From: Lachnospiraceae bacterium
Lineage (GTDB): Bacteria; Bacillota; Clostridia; Lachnospirales; Lachnospiraceae
Direction of reading: 5' to 3'
DNA: 64,000 nucleotides
Assembly (NCBI GenBank): GCA_017553505.1
Contig: JAFZLD010000019.1
Location: forward strand, 1-64,000
Positions within the stretch are counted from its first letter, which is position 1. Each line of letters begins with the position of its first letter. A program made the position numbers and the translations under genes. Of the stretch, positions 8,916-17,041 are shown in pieces. The notes beneath the pieces are model-generated. The model had not been told where the DNA came from. It made no database searches and worked only from the letters and a program-made list of their open reading frames with translations.

Positions 8916-10058
8916 TTAGAAAAACTTGCAGAAATCCTCTGCTTTTCCCATGACTGTACCCTGAATAGCCACGGATTTACCGCCTCCTTTGACATTCATA
9001 GAATTCTTTATGTCCGTTAATATTTTTGTCAAGTCAATTGTGTTAGATTCAACATAGAATCTGTATCCGTTTTCATCATCCCCGCACAGCACAACCGAAA
9101 CACCTTTATAGTGTTCTTTAAGTGCATCTGACGCAAATTGCATGCATGATGAAAAATCTGCCGGGAGTATGCAGATTCCTGTATCGCTGTCCTTTAGTTC
9201 AGACTGAATCTTTAATTCTATGTATTTATTGCGAAGCTCAATATCCTTGAATTTATAGCTGCCAAGGTCTTCGCTTAACTTGGCAACGCCCTTAAGCTCC
9301 TCTCCTGCCTTGGCCGAAATTGTTCTTGAAATCTCCCTTAAGTCAGAAAGTCTCTTTTCATAATCTTCAAGTGCCCTAAATCCCGCAAGATAGCTGACTC
9401 TCACACCGCTTTTGTAGTTTTCAAAAGAAACAATCTTAAACTGCCCGATTTCATGAGTATTATGCACATGAGGCGCGCAGCACGCACAAATATCGGTATC
9501 CTCAACCGTCACTATTCTGATGGGTCCGCTGAGAGCTTTCTTGGAACGGTACTCAAGCGTCGCAAGTATGTCGTAAGAAGGATATTCTGCGGTGATTGTC
9601 TTGCCCTTTATTATTATCTCGTTGGCTTCTTTTTCCAATTTCAGAGCATCTTCGTACGTAAACTTCCCGCCGTAATCCATGGTCGCGGAATTATCGCTTA
9701 AGTGAAAGCCCACGTTATTAAATCCAAAGTGCTTGAACACAAGCCCCGAAAAAATATGCTCGGCACTGTGCATCTGCATGTTACGGAATCTGTGAGTGAA
9801 ATCAATCTCCCCCTCAACCTCCGTACCGGCTGCAATGGGAGCCTCAAGATAATGGGTGATTACGTCATCCTTAATAGCCACGTGCGTAACCTCGATACCG
9901 TTAATCGTACCGCGGTCGGGTGTCTGGCCTCCCTCCTCCGGGAAAAATAAAGTCTTATCAAGCACGACCTTAAAGCCTTTTTTGTCCTCCTCGCAGCTTA
10001 ATACGGTCGCGCCGAACTTACTTGCGTAAGCGTCATTGTCGTAGAGTTTCTCAGTCAT
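8916..10058 (-). CDS. Alanyl-tRNA editing protein (AlaX-L type)
   Basis: Stand-alone editing factor of 380 residues related to the editing and C-terminal parts of alanyl-tRNA synthetase. It should hydrolyse mischarged seryl- or glycyl-tRNA(Ala). The zinc site is visible as HSAEH (HxxxH) and CCAPHVH (CxxxH). An N-terminal domain precedes the SAD editing domain, and a DHHA1-like tail ends with a glycine-rich KGGGKSVAIQG stretch. The start lies 14 nt after the stop of the DUF2804 gene, so the two are probably cotranscribed. Confidence 0.9.
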   Translation of the reverse strand: MTEKLYDNDAYASKFGATVLSCEEDKKGFKVVLDKTLFFPEEGGQTPDRGTINGIEVTHVAIKDDVITHYLEAPIAAGTEVEGEIDFTHRFRNMQMHSAEHIFSGLVFKHFGFNNVGFHLSDNSATMDYGGKFTYEDALKLEKEANEIIIKGKTITAEYPSYDILATLEYRSKKALSGPIRIVTVEDTDICACCAPHVHNTHEIGQFKIVSFENYKSGVRVSYLAGFRALEDYEKRLSDLREISRTISAKAGEELKGVAKLSEDLGSYKFKDIELRNKYIELKIQSELKDSDTGICILPADFSSCMQFASDALKEHYKGVSVVLCGDDENGYRFYVESNTIDLTKILTDIKNSMNVKGGGKSVAIQGTVMGKAEDFCKFF

Positions 10059-10072
10059 TGTTACATCTGTCC

Positions 10073-11113
10073 TTAATATTTATTTCTAACCACTTCAAGA
10101 GCACAAATAAAGTCCTTGAAATTCACGGTCTCGCCGTCATCCATCGTAACGGTGCCGCTTAATCGCCCGAATACCTGATGCTGGTCGCTGATGATAACCT
10201 TAAAGTCCATAAAGTTCGAACGGTCGAGTATCGGGGCAAAAGAAGCCTTAAGTCTTCCGTCCGCCGAATTAACGGTCCAGGTCTCAAGGTATTGCCTATT
10301 ACCCGCTTCATCCACAGGAATTTCAAATGTAACTTCTTCAAGCTTATGAATCTTACCCTTGTAGTAGAATCCGTTCTCCGAAGCGCTTGATCTGTCCGAG
10401 AATCCGTAGCCTAAATTGAATCCGAAGAGCTCACCGTTATTAAGGCCGCTTCCGGTTCCCCAGTACCACGTGTTGTCGTAAGTCCACACTCCGCGGCCCC
10501 AGTCAAGCACGCCATAGCAGGTGCCTCCCTTGATTTCGTAGGTCTTGTCGCCAAGCTTCACCACACCTGTGGCTTCGAGACAGTTTCTTTTGCAATTGTA
10601 ATAAAATGCCGTAGGCTTCTCTTTCCAGGGAGTTGCGATATATACCGCTTCCATGTCGGGCTCCTTAACAAAGAGCTCAGCGTTGAAAGTTATGCCTTCC
10701 TTGCAGAAATTTCTAAACTCCATGGATATGGTGCGACCGCCCTCAGCATTGTCAAAAGCCATATCGAGGCGCTTTGTACTGCAGGAAGCTCCCGCATCCT
10801 TGGTCGTTGTTCCGAGACCGTAGCGCTTGCCCCTTGTGAATACTTCAAGCTCGGAATCGGTCTTCTCCCAGCCTTCTTTGAGATTGATAAAAGAAGCACT
10901 TAGCATGCCTATATATCCAAGATCGGATATGGTAAAAGCAATTGCAAAATCCTCGGTATTAAACAGGTAATAGTCCCATTCTTTCTTACGATACCAAGGC
11001 GCTTTGATATTTTCTCTGTTATACTCCCACACTTCCGAGCGCGCCCAGCCGGGCTCGTTTATTAACCCCTGTTCACTCAATAGTTTCTGCGCTTTTGTAA
11101 CCTCATGTTCCAT
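10073..11113 (-). CDS. DUF2804 family protein
   Basis: Protein of 346 residues matching the DUF2804 family, whose members resemble lipocalin/AttH-like beta-barrels. Visible features are many aromatic residues, a WGRGVWTYDNTWYWGTGSG stretch in the middle and no signal peptide or transmembrane helix, so it is cytoplasmic. The biochemical role is unknown. A strong GGGGAGG lies 8 nt before the ATG. It sits between a lipoprotein gene (23 nt upstream) and the AlaX gene (14 nt downstream), suggesting one transcript. Confidence 0.85.
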   Translation of the reverse strand: MEHEVTKAQKLLSEQGLINEPGWARSEVWEYNRENIKAPWYRKKEWDYYLFNTEDFAIAFTISDLGYIGMLSASFINLKEGWEKTDSELEVFTRGKRYGLGTTTKDAGASCSTKRLDMAFDNAEGGRTISMEFRNFCKEGITFNAELFVKEPDMEAVYIATPWKEKPTAFYYNCKRNCLEATGVVKLGDKTYEIKGGTCYGVLDWGRGVWTYDNTWYWGTGSGLNNGELFGFNLGYGFSDRSSASENGFYYKGKIHKLEEVTFEIPVDEAGNRQYLETWTVNSADGRLKASFAPILDRSNFMDFKVIISDQHQVFGRLSGTVTMDDGETVNFKDFICALEVVRNKY

Positions 11114-11136
11114 ACATAAAACCTCCCCTAACAGTA

Positions 11137-11658
11137 TCAGTTTTCAGTTGAAGCAACTTTGGTAAGCGAAGCGGAATTCTCCTTAGTCACCGTGTGACCA
11201 TAGGTTCCGTCTTCGTTAAGATTAAACCACGTAAGCACAGCGGTTCTTGAATATGATGCAGTACCGTCGTTTTTAACCATTGTAATCGTCCATTCCTGTT
11301 CCGGCAGATTGTCGTCGTCCTCAGGATACATTTCAAGCGTTATGCGGTATACGCCGGTAAGTGTGTTGCCGTCGATGCTTGCTTCATCGAGGGATGTGTG
11401 CATCTCTTCATCCACAAGCTTAACCTCAGGGCTTCCACTCTTGGAGCCATTTATCTTAACCGTTACACCTCCGCCGGTCCATTCGCCGTCCCAGCCCAAG
11501 TCATCATCGGTTTTGTCAGCCTTTACAGCCGGCTCGGATTCTTCTTTGACCGAAGGTTCCGAAGCGTTTTTAGGCGCAGGTGCGGCGCCCTCTTCGCACG
11601 CACAGAGTAACCCCGTACAAAGAAAGCCCATGGCAAGTGTCATAATCAGTTTTTTCAT
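11137..11658 (-). CDS. Small lipoprotein, unknown function
   Basis: Protein of 173 residues. The signal peptide ends LLCAC with the lipid-carrying cysteine at 21. A low-complexity Ala/Pro/Glu/Lys tether follows to about residue 50. The rest is a compact beta-rich domain with GEWTGGGVTVKING near its start, reminiscent of lipocalin-like or DUF-type beta-barrel domains. GGGAGAA lies before the ATG, and an extended -10 promoter is at 11700-11708. No family is named with confidence. Confidence 0.8.
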   Translation of the reverse strand: MKKLIMTLAMGFLCTGLLCACEEGAAPAPKNASEPSVKEESEPAVKADKTDDDLGWDGEWTGGGVTVKINGSKSGSPEVKLVDEEMHTSLDEASIDGNTLTGVYRITLEMYPEDDDNLPEQEWTITMVKNDGTASYSRTAVLTWFNLNEDGTYGHTVTKENSASLTKVASTEN

Positions 11659-11699
11659 GATAATTCTCCCTTTAAAATATTCCCCAAACCTTCATGAAA

Positions 11700-11708
11700 A
11701 TTATACCA
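11700..11708 (-). promoter_or_regulatory. Extended -10 promoter for the lipoprotein operon
   Basis: On the minus strand TGGTATAAT forms an extended -10 (TGnTATAAT) about 40 nt before the lipoprotein start. No good -35 is seen, as is usual for extended -10 promoters. Confidence 0.5.
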
Positions 11709-11762
11709 CAGTTTATGCCTGATGATGCGGTTTTGCGCCATATTTTGCGTATATTGGGGCAC

Positions 11763-11790
11763 AAAAAAAGAATGGCACTCCGCCATTCTT
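11763..11790 (-). terminator. Terminator of the tmRNA gene
   Basis: A 9-bp perfect stem (AAGAATGGC with GCCATTCTT), 5-nt loop and a run of T on the minus strand, starting about 10 nt after the tmRNA 3' end. Confidence 0.93.
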
Positions 11791-11799
11791 CTCATTAAG

Positions 11800-12137
11800 T
11801 GGAGCAGACGGGAGTCGAACCCGTGTCCGAAAACCTCTCCCCCGTCCTTCTACGAGCGTAGCATGTTATTTAAGATTCCCGCAACCGGTCGGGAGCATGC
11901 ACCCTAAGGGTCTTGGTAGCTTCATAATACGCCCGCGTGCTCAAAGCTTTGCACGTGTCGTTTCTCACATAGTCGAAGCCGGGATTCTAATGTGTGAGTG
12001 CACTAGAGCCGACTGCTGTCATTAGGCAGCGTAAGCTAAATTTTCGTTAGCGTTTAATTTTAATTTGGCCATTTAACGCATTACCATGCGGCTCGCTTCT
12101 CCGGCTTCAAAATCCCCGTCGAAACCTTGACTGCCCC
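11800..12137 (-). ncRNA. ssrA: Transfer-messenger RNA (tmRNA)
   Basis: This 338-nt RNA rescues stalled ribosomes with SmpB and tags the unfinished peptide. The 5' end begins GGGGCAG and pairs with the 3' end CTGCTCCA, giving the alanyl acceptor stem with the CCA end encoded. The T-arm GGTTCGACTCC is present near the 3' end. The tag frame can be read from about 12067 leftwards as AKLKLNANENLAYAA followed by tandem stops TAA and TGA, and ends with the usual LAYAA-type degradation signal. The 5' end is only 5 nt from the smpB stop, so it may be cotranscribed and processed by RNase P. Confidence 0.97.
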
Positions 12138-12142
12138 GTATA

Positions 12143-12610
12143 TTAAAGATTCTTGACCTTGAAATCTCTCTCGAGTTCACGTCTCAAATCTTTCTTAGCG
12201 GTGTCTTCGCGCTTGTCGTAGAGCTTCTTACCTTTCGCAAGGCCGAACTCCATCTTGGCGCGTCCGTTCTTGAAGTAGACTTCAAGAGGTACCAGTGTAT
12301 ATCCTTTTTCGGATATTTTGGTAAGTAACTTTAGTATCTCGCTTTTGTGAAGCAATAACTTCTTGGGACGAAGGGGATCTTTGTTAAAGATGTTACCCAT
12401 TTCGTAGGGAGTTATGTGCATTCCGTAGGCGTATACTTCACCTTTGTCTATTCTTATGAAGGATTCCTTGATAGAGCATTTACCGAGTCGAAGTGACTTA
12501 ACCTCTGTACCGAACAGTTCGAGTCCCGCCTCAAATTTCTCCTCTATGAAGTAATCGTGATAAGCTTTCTTATTATTGCATACAAGCTTAACGGGCTCTT
12601 TATTAGCCAC
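12143..12610 (-). CDS. smpB: SsrA-binding protein SmpB
   Basis: Protein of 155 residues that binds tmRNA and brings it to stalled ribosomes. The family signature is clear: [16 protein letters not shown] near the N-terminus, GTEVKSLR, and the basic C-terminal tail that mimics a codon-anticodon helix. The GTG at 12610 is chosen because AGAGGTGA sits 5 nt upstream; an in-frame GTG at 12619 would overlap that site. It lies between rnr (79 nt gap) and ssrA (5 nt gap), the usual Bacillota order secG-rnr-smpB-ssrA. Confidence 0.96.
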   Translation of the reverse strand: MANKEPVKLVCNNKKAYHDYFIEEKFEAGLELFGTEVKSLRLGKCSIKESFIRIDKGEVYAYGMHITPYEMGNIFNKDPLRPKKLLLHKSEILKLLTKISEKGYTLVPLEVYFKNGRAKMEFGLAKGKKLYDKREDTAKKDLRRELERDFKVKNL

Positions 12611-12689
12611 CTGACTCACCTCTTTTCAACATAGACTATCTTAGTATGTTAAAGACAAAAAGTAAATAAACTCACAGTTAAAATTTTAA

Positions 12690-14930
12690 TTATTTTAACT
12701 TTCTTCCGTTCCTGTAAAAATCATGTGTCTTGCTACCCTCTTCGAAGTCGGCAATGATGAAGTCTACGGTACGAAGCGCAAGGTCCACATCATGAACCAT
12801 AACCTTCACACGCTCACCGAGTCTGTACACAATACCGGTATCCTCACCGACCAATTCATAATTGGCTTCATCGAAGCGATAATAGCCTCGAAGCGACGAT
12901 ACATGCACAAGACCCTCAACAGTATTCTCGAGCTCCACATAGATGCCCCAGTTGGTGACACCGCTGATAACGCCTTCATATATCTCACCGATACGTGAAG
13001 ACATATACTGAGCCTTCTTAAGCTTAACAGTCTCTCTCTCGGCCTCGTCAGCACGTCTCTCGGCACGGCTGGTGGAAACAGCCACCTCAGGCAATATCGA
13101 GGCGTAATGCTCCTTCTTACGGTCGTTAAGACGGTTACGAAGGCTGTCCTTAATGATTCTGTGAATCTGAAGGTCGGGATAACGTCTTATGGGCGATGTA
13201 AAGTGCGTATAATACTCACATGCCAGTCCGAAATGGCCGAGACAATCCGTCGAATACTTGGCCTGTTGCATGGAACGAAGTGTCAAACGAGCAATCAAAG
13301 GTTCTTCCTTGGTACCCTCTACGCGATGGAGTAACTTCTGGAATTCCTTAGGATGTACATCCTCACCCGCCGACTTAATATAATATCCAAAGTTCTTAAT
13401 GAACGTACAAAGCTTTTTAATCTTCTCCTCGTCCGGATTCTCGTGAATACGGTAAAGGAAAGGAATCTCCTGCCAGTAAAAATGCTCTGCAACGGTTTCA
13501 TTGGCCGCAAGCATGAAGCTTTCGATAAGCTTGGTGGCTTCATTTCTGTCGTAAGGCTTAATCTCTACGGGAACACCGTCCTTATCAAGCACAAGCTTGG
13601 TCTCGGGGAAATCAAAGTCTACCGCACCGCGCTTCTCACGCTTCGCACGAAGAATAAGCGATAACTCCTGCATCTTCATAAGCATGGGCGCAACGTCGGA
13701 ATACTTATCTATCGTCTCCGCATCATTGTCCTCAATAATGGCCTTAACCGCTGTATAAGTCATTCTGTGATTGATATTAACCACAGATTCTTCTATCGAA
13801 TAGTCCTTAACACGCCCGCTCTTGTCAATCTTCATAATGCATGACAAAGCAAGCCTTTCCTCGCCCTCGTTAAGCGAGCATATACCGTTACTTAGCGCAT
13901 GCGGAAGCATAGGAATAACTCTGTCCGCAAGATACACGCTGGTACCGCGCTTAATGGCCTCTCTGTCAAGTGCCGAGCTCTCCTGCACATAATTAGCCAC
14001 GTCCGCTATATGAACACCGAGCACATAATCCTCGCCATCCATGGAAAGGCTTACGGCATCATCAAGATCCTTAGAGTCCTCGCCGTCAATCGTCACCATC
14101 ACCATATCGCGATAATCGCTTCGACCGAGCATATCGGCCTCACTCACGGGCTTGTTCATAGACTCAGCCTGATTAAGTACCTTCTCCGGAAACTCACTCT
14201 CTATACCGAAAGCAAGCGCAATGGACAATATATCCACACCGGGGTCATTGGCATGACCGATAATACGTACAATCTTACCCTCGGGATTGTGTCTCGCGTC
14301 ACCGTAGTCCTTAATCTCGACCATAACCTTGTGACCGTCCACGGCTCCCATGGAGTTTTCTTTGGCAATGAATATGTCGCTTGAAAACTTGGAATTATCC
14401 GTAACTACGAATCCGTAGTTCTTGGATGCCTGATACGTACCTACGATAGCGTCATTGCTACGCGCCACAACCTCGACAACCTTGGCCTCGAGTCTCGCGC
14501 CGCGCTTTCTTCCGCCGTTAAGAATCTCAACACGCACAGTATCACCATGACAAGCGTTCAAAGAATCCCCTTCGGACACGAACAAATCCTCGCCGAGTCC
14601 CTCTACTTCCACGAATCCAAAGCCTCTCGCATTGCCGATATACGTACCGGTATAGGACAAAGAAGACGCGCCTGCAGCCTTCCGAGCTCCCTTCTCAGCC
14701 TTAGCGCCGTCAGACGACTTAACATCCCTAAGCACCAGCTTGCCGCGCTTGGTCTGCTCGATAACGCCTTCATTCAAAAGCTCATCTATTATCGAATCGA
14801 ATTCCGAACGATTATCCTCGGTAACCTGCATGAATATGGCAAGTTCCTTGCGCTTCATGGGCGAGTATAAATCGTCTTTGAATAATTCAGTTATTAATTT
14901 TTTTCTCTTATCTCTCTTACTTTCTTCCAT
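12690..14930 (-). CDS. rnr: Ribonuclease R
   Basis: Processive 3'-5' exoribonuclease of 746 residues that degrades structured RNA and, with tmRNA-SmpB, defective messages. It has an N-terminal helix-turn-helix, cold-shock OB folds (about 90-240), the RNB catalytic domain with the metal-binding aspartates in GEDSKDLDDAVS, and a C-terminal S1 domain (GVISGVTNWGIYVELE). The ATG at 14930 is preferred to a TTG at 14945. The ribosome binding site is poor (GGTG very close to the ATG), and the gene starts only 14 nt after a terminator-like hairpin, so translation or transcription initiation here may be unusual. Confidence 0.96.
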   Translation of the reverse strand: MEESKRDKRKKLITELFKDDLYSPMKRKELAIFMQVTEDNRSEFDSIIDELLNEGVIEQTKRGKLVLRDVKSSDGAKAEKGARKAAGASSLSYTGTYIGNARGFGFVEVEGLGEDLFVSEGDSLNACHGDTVRVEILNGGRKRGARLEAKVVEVVARSNDAIVGTYQASKNYGFVVTDNSKFSSDIFIAKENSMGAVDGHKVMVEIKDYGDARHNPEGKIVRIIGHANDPGVDILSIALAFGIESEFPEKVLNQAESMNKPVSEADMLGRSDYRDMVMVTIDGEDSKDLDDAVSLSMDGEDYVLGVHIADVANYVQESSALDREAIKRGTSVYLADRVIPMLPHALSNGICSLNEGEERLALSCIMKIDKSGRVKDYSIEESVVNINHRMTYTAVKAIIEDNDAETIDKYSDVAPMLMKMQELSLILRAKREKRGAVDFDFPETKLVLDKDGVPVEIKPYDRNEATKLIESFMLAANETVAEHFYWQEIPFLYRIHENPDEEKIKKLCTFIKNFGYYIKSAGEDVHPKEFQKLLHRVEGTKEEPLIARLTLRSMQQAKYSTDCLGHFGLACEYYTHFTSPIRRYPDLQIHRIIKDSLRNRLNDRKKEHYASILPEVAVSTSRAERRADEAERETVKLKKAQYMSSRIGEIYEGVISGVTNWGIYVELENTVEGLVHVSSLRGYYRFDEANYELVGEDTGIVYRLGERVKVMVHDVDLALRTVDFIIADFEEGSKTHDFYRNGRKLK

Positions 14931-14943
14931 ATCACCATTATAC

Positions 14944-14975
14944 AAAAAAAGACCACCCGAATCTATCGAGTGGCC
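14944..14975 (-). terminator. Terminator-like hairpin between secG and rnr
   Basis: On the minus strand GGCCACTCGA pairs with TCGGGTGGTC (two wobble pairs) and a run of seven T follows. Because rnr begins right after it, it either terminates most secG transcripts or acts as a partial terminator that lowers rnr expression. Confidence 0.8.
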
Positions 14976-14990
14976 TAAAATGTTTAATCC

Positions 14991-15230
14991 TTAAAACTTT
15001 CCGATGTTAAGAATTGCAGCAAGTACGATGAATAAAGTTGCAAGGATCTTGGTAACCTTCTGAAGCATGCCTTCCATGCTCTTACCCTTAGCCTTGCCCC
15101 AGTATGTCTCAGCTGCGCCTGAAATAGCGCCAAGTCCTGCAGACTTACCTTCCTGCATAAGTACAACAACCAAAAGTGCTAAAGAAACCACTATAAATAC
15201 TATTGTTACAACAATTCTCAATGCAGCCAT
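14991..15230 (-). CDS. secG: Protein translocase subunit SecG
   Basis: Small membrane subunit of the SecYEG channel, 79 residues. Two transmembrane helices (about 4-25 and 57-76) flank a cytoplasmic loop with the family motif LMQEGKSAGLGAISG. Length and motif match SecG well. It heads the secG-rnr-smpB-ssrA cluster. Confidence 0.95.
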   Translation of the reverse strand: MAALRIVVTIVFIVVSLALLVVVLMQEGKSAGLGAISGAAETYWGKAKGKSMEGMLQKVTKILATLFIVLAAILNIGKF

Positions 15231-15296
15231 TTAGTACACCTCCAAATACGGCTCATTCGGCAAAAGAAGATTATCTTCCAATGCCAAGCATTATGT

Positions 15297-15325
15297 ATGT
15301 TACCACACAAATCTTACTAAATCAA
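15297..15325 (-). promoter_or_regulatory. Candidate promoter for secG
   Basis: On the minus strand TTGATT (15320-15325), 17-bp spacer, TAACAT (15297-15302), about 67 nt before the secG start and just after the gpmI stop codon. Confidence 0.45.
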
Positions 15326-15328
15326 GCA

Positions 15329-16891
15329 TTACTTTTTGATAAGCAAGCTCTTACCTGTCATCTCTGCAGGCTGGGTCTCGCCCATGCACTCGATAAGGGT
15401 GGGAACGATGTCTGCAAGGCATCCGCCCTCTCTTAATGTGTAAGCGGAATCGTAGTTAACAAGGATGAAAGGAACAGGGTTGGTGGTATGAGCGGTGAAA
15501 GGCTCGCCTGTTTCATAATCGATGAGCTGTTCAGCGTTACCGTGGTCGGCACAGATGAACATTACACCGTCGTGTTCCTTGATAAGTTCTACTACTTCGC
15601 CTACGCACTTATCAATTACTTCAATAGCCTCGATTGCGGAATTAAGCACACCTGTGTGGCCTACCATGTCGGGGTTAGCAAAGTTACATATGATTACGTC
15701 GTAGAATGCGGAACCGTCTTCGTTCTTCTTGGAAATTGCTTCGCTAAGCTTATCACATACGGTGTAAGCGCTCATACGAGGCTTCTTGTCGTATGTGGGA
15801 ATATACTTGGGTGAGTTAACAAGGATACGCTCTTCGTCCTTATTGGGGGTCTCAACACCGCCGTTAAAGAAGAAGGTTACATGAGCGTACTTCTCGGTCT
15901 CTGCGATACGAGCCTGCTTCATGCCCTTAGCCGCAAGCCACTCACCGAAAGTATTGGTAACGGAAATCTTGTGGAAAGCAACGTCCTTGTTCTGAATGGT
16001 AGGATCGTAATCTGAGAAGCATACATAAGTTACATCAAGTCTCTTGCCTCTCTCAAATCCCTTGAAATCATCATCACAGAATGCTCTTGTAATCTCACGG
16101 GCTCTGTCGGGACGGAAGTTAAAGAAAATGATGGAATCTCCGTCCTTAATGGTAGCTACGGGAGCACCATTCTTCTTAACTACCATGGGCTTAACGAACT
16201 CGTCTGTAACGCCTTCGTCGTAAGAAGCCTGGATGCCGCCTGTAGCGCTGTCAGCCTCTACGCCTTCGCCCTTGGTAAGAGCCTTATAAGCAACTTCTAC
16301 TCTGTCGTAGTTATTGTCTCTGTCCATTGCGTAGTAACGTCCGCTTACTGTAGCAACTTCGCCTACGCCGATTTTCTTCATCTCTTCCTCAAGCTGAGCT
16401 ACATAATCCTTACCGCTTGCGGGGGGAGTGTCACGTCCGTCTAAGAATGCATGTACATAAACCTTCTCAAGTCCGTTTCTCTTGGCAAGCTCCAAAAGTC
16501 CGTATAAGTGAGTGTTGTGTGAATGTACACCGCCGTCTGATAAAAGTCCGTACATATGAAGTGAGCTGTTATTCTTCTTACAATTGTTAACAGCCTTAAG
16601 CAAAGCTTCGTTCTCAAAGAAGGTTCCGTCCTGAATCTCCTTGGTAATACGGGTAAGCTCCTGATATACGATGCGGCCGGCGCCCATGTTAAGGTGACCA
16701 ACCTCTGAGTTACCCATCTGACCCTCGGGAAGACCTACTGCCATTCCGGAAGCATTACCCTTAACAAAAGGATATTCCTTCATAAGTCTGTCCATAACGG
16801 GTGTCTTGGCAAGTGCTACTGCATTGCCTTCGGTCTTGTCGTTAAGACCGTAACCGTCAAGTATCAATAAAACTGCAGGTTTCTTAGCCAT
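15329..16891 (-). CDS. gpmI: Cofactor-independent phosphoglycerate mutase
   Basis: Cytoplasmic glycolytic enzyme of 520 residues interconverting 3- and 2-phosphoglycerate. Family signs are VLLILDGYG at the N-terminus (metal-binding Asp), MGNSEVGHLNMGAGR with the serine that carries the phosphate near residue 62, the HSHNTHLY stretch and HGNAEQ near the C-terminus, all ligands of the two manganese ions. Length is normal. GAGAGGAA precedes the ATG. It has its own strong promoter at 16943-16971 and is separate from gapA-pgk-tpiA. Confidence 0.97.
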   Translation of the reverse strand: MAKKPAVLLILDGYGLNDKTEGNAVALAKTPVMDRLMKEYPFVKGNASGMAVGLPEGQMGNSEVGHLNMGAGRIVYQELTRITKEIQDGTFFENEALLKAVNNCKKNNSSLHMYGLLSDGGVHSHNTHLYGLLELAKRNGLEKVYVHAFLDGRDTPPASGKDYVAQLEEEMKKIGVGEVATVSGRYYAMDRDNNYDRVEVAYKALTKGEGVEADSATGGIQASYDEGVTDEFVKPMVVKKNGAPVATIKDGDSIIFFNFRPDRAREITRAFCDDDFKGFERGKRLDVTYVCFSDYDPTIQNKDVAFHKISVTNTFGEWLAAKGMKQARIAETEKYAHVTFFFNGGVETPNKDEERILVNSPKYIPTYDKKPRMSAYTVCDKLSEAISKKNEDGSAFYDVIICNFANPDMVGHTGVLNSAIEAIEVIDKCVGEVVELIKEHDGVMFICADHGNAEQLIDYETGEPFTAHTTNPVPFILVNYDSAYTLREGGCLADIVPTLIECMGETQPAEMTGKSLLIKK

Positions 16892-16942
16892 TTATCTATT
16901 CCTCTCAAATCTATAAATATTTACTGATTACAAACCGTAACA

Positions 16943-16971
16943 AGTATACCTTTCACGGCCTTTCATGTCAA
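16943..16971 (-). promoter_or_regulatory. Consensus promoter for gpmI
   Basis: On the minus strand perfect TTGACA (16966-16971), 17-bp spacer, TATACT (16943-16948), about 50 nt before the gpmI ATG. Confidence 0.8.
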
Positions 16972-16996
16972 TTGCTTTTGCGCCAAAGAAAGAGTA

Positions 16997-17031
16997 TTAA
17001 AAGGGCTTGGTACTATGCATAATACCAAGCC
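16997..17031 (-). terminator. Terminator of the type IV pilus operon
   Basis: On the minus strand GGCTTGGTA pairs with TACCAAGCC around a loop containing ATGCAT, followed by CTTTT. It lies 11 nt after the stop of the last pilus gene. Confidence 0.8.
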
Positions 17032-17041
17032 GCAATTAACA

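Noticed and set aside
12676-12700. Terminator after rnr
   Set aside because: AGTTAAAAT/ATTTTAACT forms a 9-bp stem, but it is A/T-only, overlaps the rnr stop and has no T run, so it was not called.
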